DNA of 64,000 bases from Harmonia axyridis (Eukaryota > Arthropoda > Insecta > Coleoptera > Coccinellidae): positions 61,150,352-61,214,351 of the forward strand of contig NC_059503.1 of assembly GCF_914767665.1 (NCBI RefSeq). Direction: 5' to 3'. The translations under genes and the position numbers were made by a program. Below, in pieces: positions 47,186 through 59,888 of the stretch (the stretch's first letter is position 1; the number at the start of each line of letters is the position of its first letter). A model generated the notes under the pieces. It worked only from the letters and a program-made list of their open reading frames with translations. It ran no database searches and was not told the DNA's origin.

Positions 47186-47515
47186 GACCTTGAAAAATTG
47201 TAAAAAATTAAAAGTTCCTTCTTGGTAATAATATACCTCTTTTTCTATTGATCTGGTCACGTAGATCACGAAAGTTTTCATTTGAGGGGTTTGCGACGAA
47301 TAGTTTAGGAGATATAACGATTTTTGTAGAGAGATTGAATTTTTACGGTTTTTTCCAAAAATTTCGAATTCAAATTTCTCCTAAACTATGGGGACTACGG
47401 AAAATCGGTAAGCAGAGTTGGTATTGGCAGTTCATGGTTATTCGAATCCCACTCTCGCCTGACAATATTTGAGTCGAAAAATTTTCTCGAATTTTCTCGA
47501 ATTTTCCTTACCCCG
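47186..47515 (+). repeat. L2 unit, 330 bp
   Basis: Standard L2 with 'gaaagttttcatttg'. It stands where 30801-31426 stands in the related block. Confidence 0.93.
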
Positions 47516-49829
47516 GACCTTAAAAAATTGTAAAAAATTAAAAGTTCCTTCTTGGTAATAATATACCTCTTTTTCTATTGATCTGGTCATGTAGATCACG
47601 AAAGTTTTTATTTGAGGAGTCTGCGACGAATAGTTTAGGAGATATAACAATTTTTATAGAGAGATTGAATTTTCTCGAATTTTCCTTACCCCGGACTTTG
47701 AAAAATTGTAAAAAATTAAAAGATCTTTCTTGGTAATAAAATACCTCTTTTTCTATTGATCTGGTCATGTAAATCACGAAAGTTTTTATATGAGGGGTCT
47801 GCGACGAATAGTTTAGGAGATATAACGATTTTTATAGAGAGATTGAATTTTCTCGAATTTTCCTTACCCCGGACCTTGAAAAATTGTGAAAAATTGAAAG
47901 ATCTTTCTTGGTAATAAAATACCTCTTTTTCTATTGATCTGTTCACGTAGATCACGAAAGTTTTTATTTGAGGGGTCTGCGACGAATAGTTTAGGAGATA
48001 TAACGATTTTTGTAGAGAGATTGAATTTTCTTGAATTTTCCTTACCCCGTACCTTAAAAAATTGTAAAAAATTAAAAGTTCCTTCTTGGTGATAATATAC
48101 CTCTTTTTCTATTGATCTGTTCACGTAGATCACGAAAGTTTTTATTTGAGGGGTCTGCGACGAATAGTTTAGGAGATATAACGATTTTTGTAGAGAGATT
48201 GAATTTTCTCGAATTTTCCTTACTCTGGACCTTAAAAAATTGTAAAAAATTAAAAGTTCCTTCTTGGTAATAAAATACCTCTTTTTCTATTGATCTGTTC
48301 ACGTAGATCACGAAAGTTTTTATTTGAGGGGTCTGCGACGAATAGTTTAGGAGATATAACGATTTTTGTAGAGAGATTGAATTTTCTCGAATTTTCCTTA
48401 CCCCGGACCTTGAAAAATTGTAAAAAATTAAAAGATCTTTCTTGGTAATAAAATACCTCTTTTTCCATTGATCTGTTCACGTAGATCACGAAAGTTTTTA
48501 TTTGAGGGGTCTACGACGAATAGTTTAGGAGATATAACGATTTTTGTAGAGAAATTGAATTTTCTCGAATTTTCCTTACCCCGGACCTCAAAAAATTGTA
48601 AAAAATTAAAAGTTCCTTCTTGGTGATAATATACCTCTTTTTCTATTGATCTGGTCATGTAGATCACGAAAGTTTTTATTTGAGGAGTCTGCGACGAATA
48701 GTTTAGGAGATATAACGATTTTTATAGAGAGATTGAATTTTCTCGAATTTTCCTTACCCCGGACCTTGAAAAATTGTAAAAAATTAAAAGATCTTTCTTG
48801 GTAATAAAATACCTCTTTTTCTATTGATCTGGTCATGTTGATCGCGAAAGTTTTTATTTGAGGAGTCTGCGACGAATAGTTTAGGAGATATAACGATTTT
48901 TATAGAGAGATTGAATTTTCTCGAATTTTCCTTACCCCGGACCTTGAAAAATTGTAAAAAATTAAAAGATCTTTCTTGGTAATAAAATACCTCTTTTTCT
49001 ATTGATCTGTTCACGTAGATCACGAAAGTTTTTATTTGAGGGGTCTGCGACGAATAGTTTAGGAGATATAACGATTTTTGTAGAGAGATTGAATTTTCTC
49101 GAATTTTCCTTACCCCGGACCTTGAAAAATTGTAAAAAATTAAAAGATCTTTCTTGGTAATAAAATACCTCTTTTTCTATTGATCTGTTCACGTAGATCA
49201 CGAAAGTTTTTATTTGAGGGGTCTGCGACGAATAGTTTAGGAGATATAACGATTTTTATAGAGAGATTGAATTTTCTCGAATTTTCCTTACCCCGGACCT
49301 TGAAAAATTGTAAAAAATTAAAAGATCTTTCTTGGTAATAAAATACCTCTTTTTCTATTGATCTGTTCACGTAGATCACGAAAGTTTTTATTTGAGGGGT
49401 CTGCGACGAATAGTTTAGGAGATATAACGATTTTTGTAGAGAGATTGAATTTTCTCGAATTTTCCTTACCCCGGACCTTGAAAAATTGTAAAAAATTAAA
49501 AGACCTTTCTTGGTAATAAAATACCTCTTTTTCTATTGATCTGGTCATGTAGATCACGAAAGTTTTTATTTGAGAGGTCTGCGACGAATAGTTTAGGAGA
49601 TATAACGATTTTTATAGAGAGATTGAATTTTCTCGAATTTTCCTTACCCCGGACCTTGAAAAATTGTAAAAAATTAAAAGTTCCTTCTTGGTGATAATAT
49701 ACCTCTTTTTCTATTGATCTGTTCACGTAGATCACGAAAGTTTTTATTTGAGGAGTCTGCGACGAATAGTTTAGGAGATATAACGATTTTTGTAGAGAGA
49801 TTGAATTTTCTCGAATTTTCCTTACCCCG
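47516..49829 (+). repeat. S block, 13 units
   Basis: The first units match 31427 onward at an offset of 16,089 bp. Private changes include 'accccgtacc', 'actctggacc' and 'gtctacgacg'. 'gttgatcgcg' recurs near 48,838. Confidence 0.92.
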
Positions 49830-50479
49830 GACCTTAAAAAATTGTAAAAAATTAAAAGTTCCTTCTTGGTGATAATATACCTCTTTTTCTATTGATCTGT
49901 TCACGTAGATCACGAAAGTTTTTATATGAGGGGTCTGCGACGAATAGTTTAGGAGATATAACGATTTTTATAGAGAGATTGAATTTTTACGGTTCTTTCC
50001 AAAAATTTCGACTTCAAATTTCTCCTAAACTATGGGGACTACGGAAAATCGGTAAGCAGAGTTGGTATTGGCAGTTCATGATTATTCGAATTCCACTCAC
50101 GAATGACAATATTTGAGTCGAAGAATTTTCTCGAATTTTCCTTACCCCGGACCTTAAAAAATTGTAAAAAATTAAAAGTTCCTTCTTGGTAATAATATAC
50201 CTCGTTTTCTATTGATCTGGTCACGTAGATCACGAAAGTTTTTATTTGAGGGGTTTGCGACGAATAGTTTAGGAGATATAACGATTTTTGTAGAGAGATT
50301 GAATTTTTACGGTTTTTTCTAAAAATTTCGAATTCAAATTTCTCCTAAACTATGGGGACTACGGAAAATCGGTAAACAGAGTTGGTATTGGCAGTTCATG
50401 GTTATTCGAATCCCTCTCTCGCCTGACAATATTTGAGTCGAAAAATTTTCTCGAATTTTCTCGAATTTTCCTTACCCCG
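49830..50479 (+). repeat. L cluster, L1 (320 bp) then L2 (330 bp)
   Basis: Shares 'ggttctttcc' and 'ttttttctaaaaa' with 34579-35228, so the two pairs have one origin 15,251 bp apart. The L2 has 'ggtaaacag' and 'atccctctctc'. Confidence 0.93.
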
Positions 50480-51191
50480 GACCTTAAAAAATTGTAAAAA
50501 ATTAAAAGTTCCTTCTTGGTGATAATATACCTCTTTTTCTATTGATCTGGTCATGTAGATCACGAAAGTTTTTATTCGAGGAGTCTGCGACGAATAGTTT
50601 AGGAGATATAACGATTTTTATAGAGAGATTGAATTTTCTCGAATTTTCCTTACCCCGGACCTTGAAAAATTGTAAAAAATTAAAAGATCTTTCTTGGTAA
50701 TAAAATACCTCTTTTTCTATTGATCTGTTCACGTAGATCACGAAAGTTTTTATTTGAGGGGTCTGCGACGAATAGTTTAGGAGATATAACGATTTTTGTA
50801 GAGAGATTGAATTTTCTCGAATTTTCCTTACCCCGGACCTTGAAAAATTGTAAAAAATTAAAAGATCTTTCTTGGTAATAAAATACCTCTTTTTCTATTG
50901 ATCTGGTCATGTTGATCGCGAAAGTTTTTATTTGAGGAGTCTGCGACGAATAGTTTAGGAGATATAACGATTTTTATAGAGAGATTGAATTTTCTCGAAT
51001 TTTCCTTACCCCGGACCTTGAAAAATGGTAAAAAATTAAAAGATCTTTCTTGGTAATAAAATACCTCTTTTTCTATTGATCTGTTCACGTTGATCACGAA
51101 AGTTTTTATTTGAGGGGTCTGCGACGAATAGTTTAGGAGATATAACGATTTTTGTAGAGAGACTGAATTTTCTCGAATTTTCCTCACCCCG
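50480..51191 (+). repeat. S block, 4 units
   Basis: Matches 35229-35940 at an offset of 15,251 bp in its first unit ('ttattcgagg') and last unit ending ('cctcaccccg'), with 'gttgatcgcg' inserted into the middle of the series. Confidence 0.92.
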
Positions 51192-51841
51192 GACCTTAAA
51201 AAATTGTAAAAAATTAAAAGTTCCTTCTTGGTGATAATATACCTCTTTTTCTATTGATCTGTTCACGTAGATCACGAAAGTTTTTATATGAGGGGTCTGC
51301 GACGAATAGTTTAGGAGATATAACGATTTTTATAGAGAGATTGAATTTTTACGGTTTTTTCCAAAAATTTCGACTTCAAATTTTTCCTAAACTATGGGGA
51401 CTACGGAAAATCGGTAAGCAGAGTTGGTATTGGCAGTTCATGATTATTCGAATTCCACTCACGAATGACAATATTTGAGTCGAAGAATTTTCTCGAATTT
51501 TCTCGAATTTTCCTTACCCCGGACCTTAAAAAATTGTAAAAAATTAAAAGTTCCTTCTTGGTAATAATATACCTCTTTTTCTATTGATCTGGTCACGTAG
51601 ATCACGAAAGTTTTTATTTGAGGGGTTTGCGACGAATAGTTTAGGAGACATAACGATTTTTGTAGAGAGATTGAATTTTTACGGTTTTTTCCAAAAATTT
51701 CGAATTCAAATTTCTCCTAAACTATGGGGACTACGGAAAATCGGTAAGCAGAGTTGGTATTGGCAGTTCATGGTTATTCGAATCCCACTCTCGCCTGACA
51801 ATATTTGAGTCGAAAAATTTTCTCGAATTTTCCTTACCCCG
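51192..51841 (+). repeat. L cluster, L1 (330 bp) then L2 (320 bp)
   Basis: The only clear L2 unit with a single 10-mer; elsewhere the 320-bp form is L1 or hybrid. Confidence 0.92.
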
Positions 51842-52909
51842 GACCTTAAAAAATTGTTAAAAATTTAAAGTTCCTTCTTGGTAATAATATACCTCTTTTT
51901 CTATTGATCTGTTCACGTAGATCACGAAAGTTTTTATTTGAGGGGTCTGCGACGAATAGTTTAGGAGATATAACGATTTTTGTAGAGAGATTGAATTTTC
52001 TCGAATTTTCCTTACCCCGGACCTTAAAAAATTGTAAAAAATTAAAAGTTCCTTCTTGGTAATAATATACCTCTTTTTCTATTGATCTGGTCATGTAGAT
52101 CACGAAAGTTTTTATTTGAGGAGTCTGCGACGAATAGTTTAGGAGATATAACGATTTTTATAGAGAGATTGAATTTTCTCGAATTTTCCTTACCCCGGAC
52201 CTTGAAAAATTGTAAAAAATTAAAAGATCTTTCTTGGTAATAAAATACCTCTTTTTCTATTGATCTGTTCACGTAGATCACGAAAGTTTTTATTTGAGGG
52301 GTCTGCGACGAATAGTTTAGGAGATATAACGATTTTTGTAGAGAGATTGAATTTTCTCGAATTTTCCTTACCCCGGACCTTAAAAAATTGTAAAAAATTA
52401 AAAGTTCCTTCTTGGTAATAATATACCTCTTTTTCTATTGATCTGGTCATGTAGATCACGATAGTTTTTATTTGAGGAGTCTGCGACGAATAGTTTAGGA
52501 GATATAACGATTTTTATAGAGAGATTGAATTTTCTCGAATTTTCCTTACCCCGGACCTTGAAAAATTGTAAAAAATTAAAAGATCTTTCTTGGTAATAAA
52601 ATACCCCTTTTTCTATTGATCTGGTCATGTAGATCACGAACGTTTTTATATGAGGGGTCTGCGACGAATAGTTTAGGAGATATAACGATTTTTATAGAGA
52701 GATTGAATTTTCTCGAATTTTCCTTACCCCGGACCTTGAAAAATTGTAAAAAATTAAAAGATCTTTCTTGGTAATAAAATACCTCTTTTTCTATTGATCT
52801 GTTCACGTAGATCACGAAAGTTTTTATTTGGGGGGTCTGCGACGAATAGTTTAGGAGATATAACGATTTTTGTAGAGAGATTGAATTTTCTCGAATTTCC
52901 CTTACCCCG
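51842..52909 (+). repeat. S block, 6 units
   Basis: Private changes: 'attgttaaaaattt', 'gatcacgatag', 'gaacgtttttat', 'atttggggggtc' and 'atttcccttacc'. Confidence 0.92.
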
Positions 52910-53559
52910 GACCTTAAAAAATAGTAAAAAATTAAAAGTTCCTTCTTGGTGATAATATACCTCTTTTTCTATTGATCTGTTCACGTAGATCACGAAAGTT
53001 TTTATATGAGGGGTCTGCGACGAATAGTTTAGGAGATATAACGATTTTTATAGAGAGATTGAATTTTTACGGTTTTTTTTAAAAATTTCGACTTCAAATT
53101 CCTTCTAAACTATGAGGACTACGGAAAATCGGTAAGCAGAATTGGTATTGGCAGTTCATGATTATTCGAATTCCACTCACGAATGACAATATTTGAGTCG
53201 AAGAATTTTCTCGAATTTTCCTTACCCCGGACCTTAAAAAATTGTAAAAAATTAAAAGTTCCTTTTTGGTAATAATATACCTCTTTTTTTATTGATCTGG
53301 TCACGTAGATCACGAAAGTTTTTATTTGAGGGGTTTGCGACGAATAGTTTAGGAGATATAACGATTTTTGTAGAGAGATTGAATTTTTACGGTTTTTTCC
53401 AAAAATTTCGAATTCAAATTTCTCCTAAACTATGGGGACTACGGAAAATCGGTAAGCAGAGTTGGTATTGGCAGTTCATGGTTATTCGAATCCCACTCTC
53501 GCCTGACAATATTTGAGTCGAAAAATTTTCTCGAATTTTCTCGAATTTTCCTTAACCCG
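52910..53559 (+). repeat. L cluster, diverged L1 (320 bp) then L2 (330 bp)
   Basis: The most diverged L1 of the full-length units: 'ggttttttttaaaaa', 'aaattccttctaaactatgagg' and 'cagaattgg'. The following L2 is standard until its end, 'cttaacccgg'. Confidence 0.92.
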
Positions 53560-54091
53560 GACCTTTAAAAATTGTAAAAAATTAAAAGTTCCTTCTTGGT
53601 AATAATTTACCTCTTTTTCTATTGATCTGGTCATGTAGATCACGAAAGTTTTTATTTGAGGAGTCTGCGACGAATAGTTTAGGAGATATAACGATTTTTA
53701 TAGAGATTGAATTTTCCCGAATTTTCCTTACCCCGGACCTTGAAAAATTGTAAAAAATTAAAAGATCTCTCTTGGTAATAAAATACCTCTTTTTCTATTG
53801 ATCTGTTCACGTAGATCACGAAAGTTTTTATTTGAGGAGTCTGCGACGAATAGTTTAGGAGATATAACGATTTTTATAGAGAGATTGAATTTTCTCGAAT
53901 TTTCCTTACCCCGGACCTTGAAAAATTGTAAAAAATTAAAAGTTCCTTCTTGGTAATAATATACCTCTTTTTCTATTGATCTGGTCATGTTGATCACGAA
54001 AGTTTTTATTTGAGGAGTCTGCGACGAATAGTTTAGGAGATATAACGATTTTTATTGAGAGATTGAATTTTCTCGAATTTTCCTTACCCCA
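53560..54091 (+). repeat. S block, 3 units
   Basis: The first unit is 176 bp ('tatagagattg') with 'cccgaatttt'. Two-base losses at the same 'gagag' site recur at 61795 and 62657. Confidence 0.92.
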
Positions 54092-54740
54092 GACCTTGAA
54101 AAATTGTAAAAAATTAAAAGATCTTTCTTGGTAATAAAATACCTCTTTTTCTATTGATCTGTTCACGTAGATCACGAAAGTTTTTATATGAGGGGTCTGC
54201 GACGAATAGTTTAGGAGATATAACGATTTTTATAGAGAGATTGAATTTTACGGTTTTTTCCAAAAATTTCGACTTCAAATTTCTCCTAAATTATGGGGAC
54301 TACGGAAAATCGGTAAGCAGAGTTGGTATTGGCAGTTCATGATTATTCGAATTCCACTCACGAATGACAATATTTGAGTCGAAGAATTTTCTCGAATTTT
54401 CTCGAATTTTCCTTACCCCGGACCTTAAAAAATTGTAAAAAATTAAAAGTTCCTTCTTGGTGATAATATACCTCTTTTTCTATTGATCTGTTCACGTAGA
54501 TCACGAAAGTTTTTATATGAGGGGTCTGCGACGAATAGTTTAGGAGATATAACGATTTTTATAGAGAGATTGAATTTTTACGGTTTTTTCCAAAAATTTC
54601 GACTTCAAATTTCTCCTAAACTATGGGAACTACGGAAAATCGGTAAGCAGAGTTGGTATTGGCAGTTCATGATAATTCGAATTCCACTCACGAATGACAA
54701 TATTTGAGTCGAAGAATTTTCTCGAATTTTCCTTAACCCG
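54092..54740 (+). repeat. L cluster, two L1 units (329 and 320 bp)
   Basis: An exception to the L1-then-L2 order. The first has lost one T ('gaattttacgg'). The second ends 'cttaacccgg' like the unit at 53230. Confidence 0.92.
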
Positions 54741-56164
54741 GACCTTTAAAAATTGTAAAAAATTAAAAGTTCCTTCTTGGTAATAATTTACCTCTTTTTC
54801 TATTGATCTGTTCACGTAGATCACGAAAGTTTTTATTTGAGGGGTCTGCGACGAATAGTTTAGGAGATATAACGATTTTTGTAGAGAGATTGAATTTTCT
54901 CGAATTTTCCTTACCCCGGACCTTAAGAAATTGTAAAAAATTAAAAGTTTCTTCTTGGTAATAATATACCTCTTTTTCTATTGATCTGGTCATGTAGATC
55001 ACGAAAGTTTTTATTTGAGGAGTCTGCGACGAATTGTTTAGGAGATATAACGATTTTTATAGAGAGATTGAATTTTCTCGAATTTTCCTTACCCCGGACC
55101 TTGAAAAATTGTAAAAAATTAAAAGATCTTTCTTGGTAATAAAATGCCTCTTTTTCTATTGATCTGGTCATGTAGATCACGAAAGTTTTTATATGAGGGG
55201 TCTGCGACGAATAGTTCAGGAGATATAACGATTTTTATAGAGAGATTGAATTTTCTCGAATTTTCCTTACCCCGGACCTTGAAAAATTGTAAAAAATTAA
55301 AAGATCTTTCTTGGTAATGAAATACCTCTTTTTCTATTGATCTGTTCACGTAGATCACGAAAGTTTTTATTTGAGGGGTCTGCGACGAATAGTTTAGGAG
55401 ATATAACGATTTTTGTAGAGAGATTGAATTTTCTCGAATTTTCCTTACCCCGGACCTCAAAAAATTGTAAAAAATTAAAAGTTCTTTCTTGGTAATAATA
55501 TACCTCTTTTTCTATTGATCTGGTCATGTAGATCACGAAAGTTTTTATTTGAGGAGTCTGCGACGAATAGTTTAGGAGATATAACGATTTTTATAGAGAG
55601 ATTGAATTTTCTCGAATTTTCCTTACCCCGGACCTTGAAAAATTGTAAAAAATTAAAAGATCTTTCTTGGTAATAAAATACCTCTTTTTCTATTGATCTG
55701 TTCACGTAGATCACGAAAGTTTTTATTTGAGGGGTCTGCGACGAATAGTTTAGGAGATATAACGAATTTTGTAGAGAGATTGAATTTTCTCGAATTTTCC
55801 TTACCCCGGACCTTAAAAAATTGTAAAAAATTAAAAGTTCCTTCTTGGTGATAATATACCTCTTTTTCTATTGATCTGGTCATGTAGATCACGAAAGTTT
55901 TTATTTGAGGAGTCTGCGACGAATAGTTTAGGAGATATAACGATTTTTATAGAGAGATTGAATTTTCTCGAATTTTCCTTACCCCGGACCTTGAAAAATT
56001 GTGAAAAATTGAAAGATCTTTCTAGGTGATAAAATACCCCTTTTTCTATTGATCTGGTCATGTAGATCACGAAAGTTTTTATATGAAGGGTCTGCGACGA
56101 ATAGTTTAGGAGATATAACGATTTTTATAGAGAGATTGAATTTTCTCGAATTTTCCTTACCCCG
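54741..56164 (+). repeat. S block, 8 units
   Basis: 'gaattgtttagg' near 55,033 recurs at 62,264 and 63,124. 'ataccccttttt' with 'tctaggtgat' near 56,022 marks the start of the 1,398-bp repeat. Confidence 0.92.
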
Positions 56165-57028
56165 GACCTTGAAAAATTGTAAAAAATTAAAAGATCTTTC
56201 TTGGTAATAAAATACCTCTTTTTCTATTGATCTGTTCACGTAGATCACGAAAGTTTTTATTTGAGGGGTCTGCGACGAATAGTTTAGGAGATATAACGAT
56301 TTTTGTAGAGAGATTGAATTTTTACGGTTTTTTCCAAAAATTTCGGATTCAAATTTCTCCTAAACTATGGGGACTACGGAAAATCGGTAAGCAGAGTTGG
56401 TATTGGCAGTTCATGGTTATTCGAATCCCACTCTCGCCTGACAATATTTGAGTCAAAAAATTTTCTCGAATTTTCTCGAATTTTCCTTACCCCGGACCTT
56501 AAAAAATTGTAAAAAATTAAAAGTTCCTTCTTGGTAATAATATACCTCTTTTTCTATTGATCTGGTCATGTAGATCACGAAAGTTTTTATTTGAGGAGTC
56601 TGCGACGAATAGTTTAGGAGATATAACGATTTTTATAGAGAGATTGAATTTTCTCGAATTTTCCTCACCCCGGACCTTGAAAAATTGTAAAAAATTAAAA
56701 GATCTTTCTTGGTAATAAAATACCTCTTTTTCTATTGATCTGTTCACGTAGATCACGAAAGTTTTTATTTGAGGGGTCTGCGACGAATAGTTTAGGAGAT
56801 ATAACGATTTTTGTAGAGAGATTGAATTTTGTCGAATTTTCCTTACCCCGGACCTTGAAAAATTGTAAAAAATTAAAAGATCTTTCTTGGTAATAAAATA
56901 CCTCTTTTTCTATTGATCTGGTCATGTAGATCACGAAAGTTTTTATTTGAGGAGTCTGCGACGAATAGTTTAGGAGATATAACGATTTTTATAGAGGGAT
57001 TGAATTTTCTCGAATTTTCCTTACCCCG
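55631..57028 (+). repeat. 1,398-bp tandem duplication, copy 1
   Basis: Six S units plus one L2 (6x178 + 330). Markers: 'cgaattttgtag', 'tctaggtgat', 'atatgaagggtc' and 'ttcggattc'. Confidence 0.9.
56165..56494 (+). repeat. L2 unit, 330 bp
   Basis: Private pair 'ttcggattc' and 'gagtcaaaaaatttt', shared only with 57563. Confidence 0.93.
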
Positions 57029-57562
57029 GACCTTGAAAAATTGTAAAAAATTAAAAGATCTTTCTTGGTAATAAAATACCTCTTTTTCTATTGATCTGTT
57101 CACGTAGATCACGAAAGTTTTTATTTGAGGGGTCTGCGACGAATAGTTTAGGAGATATAACGAATTTTGTAGAGAGATTGAATTTTCTCGAATTTTCCTT
57201 ACCCCGGACCTTAAAAAATTGTAAAAAATTAAAAGTTCCTTCTTGGTGATAATATACCTCTTTTTCTATTGATCTGGTCATGTAGATCACGAAAGTTTTT
57301 ATTTGAGGAGTCTGCGACGAATAGTTTAGGAGATATAACGATTTTTATAGAGAGATTGAATTTTCTCGAATTTTCCTTACCCCGGACCTTGAAAAATTGT
57401 GAAAAATTGAAAGAACATTCTAGGTGATAAAATACCCCTTTTTCTATTGATCTGGTCATGTAGATCACGAAAGTTTTTATATGAAGGGTCTGCGACGAAT
57501 AGTTTAGGAGATATAACGATTTTTATAGAGAGATTGAATTTTCTCGAATTTTCCTTACCCCG
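56495..57562 (+). repeat. S block, 6 units
   Basis: Contains 'cctcaccccg', 'gaattttgtcg' and 'tatagagggattg', each repeated 1,398 bp on. Confidence 0.92.
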
Positions 57563-58426
57563 GACCTTGAAAAATTGTAAAAAATTAAAAGATCTTTCTT
57601 GGTAATAAAATACCTCTTTTTCTATTGATCTGTTCACGTAGATCACGAAAGTTTTTATTTGAGGGGTCTGCGACGAATAGTTTAGGAGATATAACGATTT
57701 TTGTAGAGAGATTGAATTTTTACGGTTTTTTCCAAAAATTTCGGATTCAAATTTCTCCTAAACTATGGGGACTACGGAAAATCGGTAAGCAGAGTTGGTA
57801 TTGGCAGTTCATGGTTATTCGAATCCCACTCTCGCCTGACAATATTTGAGTCAAAAAATTTTCTCGAATTTTCTCGAATTTTCCTTACCCCGGACCTTAA
57901 AAAATTGTAAAAAATTAAAAGTTCCTTCTTGGTAATAATATACCTCTTTTTCTATTGATCTGGTCATGTAGATCACGAAAGTTTTTATTTGAGGAGTCTG
58001 CGACGAATAGTTTAGGAGATATAACGATTTTTATAGAGAGATTGAATTTTCTCGAATTTTCCTCACCCCGGACCTTGAAAAATTGTAAAAAATTAAAAGA
58101 TCTTTCTTGGTAATAAAATACCTCTTTTTCTATTGATCTGTTCACGTAGATCACGAAAGTTTTTATTTGAGGGGTCTGCGACGAATAGTTTAGGAGATAT
58201 AACGATTTTTGTAGAGAGATTGAATTTTGTCGAATTTTCCTTACCCCGGACCTTGAAAAATTGTAAAAAATTAAAAGATCTTTCTTGGTAATAAAATACC
58301 TCTTTTTCTATTGATCTGGTCATGTAGATCACGAAAGTTTTTATTTGAGGAGTCTGCGACGAATAGTTTAGGAGATATAACGATTTTTATAGAGGGATTG
58401 AATTTTCTCGAATTCTCTTTACCCTG
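57029..58426 (+). repeat. 1,398-bp tandem duplication, copy 2
   Basis: Repeats the copy 1 markers in order, with few changes ('agaacattctagg' for 'agatctttctagg'). Confidence 0.9.
57563..57892 (+). repeat. L2 unit, 330 bp
   Basis: Duplicate of 56165. Confidence 0.93.
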
Positions 58427-59316
58427 GACCTTGAAAAATTGTAAAAAATTAAAAGATCTTTCTTGGTAATAAAATACCTCTTTTTCTATTGATCTGTTCA
58501 CGTAGATCACGAATGTTTTTATATGAGGGGTCTGCGACGAATAGTTTAGGAGATATAACGATTTTTATAGAGAGATTGAATTTTCTCGAATTTTCCTTAC
58601 CCCGGACCTTGAAAAATTGTGAAAAATTAAAAGATCTTTCTTGGTAATAAAATACCTCTTTTTCTTTTGATCTGTTCACGTAGATCACGAAAGTTTTTAT
58701 TTGAGGGGTCTGCGACGAATAGTTTAGGAGATATAACGATTTTTGTAGAGAGATTGAATTTTCTCGAATTTTCCTTACCCCGGACCTTGAAAAATTGTAA
58801 AAAATTAAAAGATCTTTCTTGGTAATAAAATACCTCTTTTTCTATTGATCTGGTCATGTAGATCACGAAAGTTTTTATATGAGGGGTCTGCGACGAATAG
58901 TTTAGGAGATATAACGAATTTTATAGAGAGATTGAATTTTCTCGAATTTTCCTTACCCCGGACCTTGAAAAATTGTGAAAAATTAAAAGATCTTTCTTGG
59001 TAATAAAATACCTCTTTTTCTATTGATCTGTTCACGTAGATCACGAAAGTTTTTATTTGAGGGGTCTGCGACGAATAGTTTAGGAGATATAACGATTTTT
59101 GAAGAGAGATTGAATTTTGTCGAATTTTCCTTACCCCGGACCTTGAAAAATTGTAAAAAATTAAAAGATCTTTCTTGGTAATAAAATACCTCTTTTTCTA
59201 TTGATCTGGTCATGTAGATCACGAAAGTTTTTATTTGAGGAGTCTGCGACGAATAGTTTAGGAGATATAACGATTTTTATAGAGGGATTGAATTTTCTCG
59301 AATTCTCCTTACCCTG
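57893..59316 (+). repeat. S block, 8 units
   Basis: Diverged end of the 1,398-bp repeat followed by units with 'gaattctc' and 'accctggacc' (58427, 59317). Units at 58605 and 58783 recur at 60601 and 60779 (offset 1,996 bp). Confidence 0.91.
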
Positions 59317-59888
59317 GACCTTGAAAAATTGTAAAAAATTAAAAGATCTTTCTTGGTAATAAAATACCTCTTTTTCTATTGATCTGTTCACGTAGATCAC
59401 GAAAGTTTTTATATGAGGGGTCTGCGACGAATAGTTTAGGAGATATAACGATTTTTATAGAGAGATTGAATTTTTACGGTTTTTTCCAAAAATTTCGACT
59501 TCAAATTTTTCCTAAACTATGGGGACTACGGAAAATCGGTAAGCAGAGTTGGTATTGGCAGTTCATGATTATCCGAATTCCACTCACGAATGACAATATT
59601 TGAGTCGAAGAATTTTCTTGAATTTTCTCGAATTTTCCTTACCCCGGACCTTAAAAAATTGTAGAAAATTAAAAGTTCCTTCTTGGTAATAATATACCTC
59701 TTTTTCTATTGATCTGGTCACGTAGATCACGAAAGTTTTTATTTGAGGGGTTTGCGACGAATAGTTTAGGAGATATAACGATTTTTGTAGAGAGATTGAA
59801 TTTTTACGGTTTTTTCCAAAAATTTCGAATTCAAATTTCTCCTAATTTTTGTAGAGAGATTGAATTTTCTCGAATTTTCCTTACCCCG
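59317..59888 (+). repeat. L cluster, L1 (330 bp) then truncated L2 (242 bp)
   Basis: The unit at 59647 follows an L2 for 199 bp to 'ctcctaa' (59845), then continues with the last 43 bp of an S unit from 'tttttgtagag'. The lost material equals 266 bp if this was a simple deletion running into the next S unit. Confidence 0.92.
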
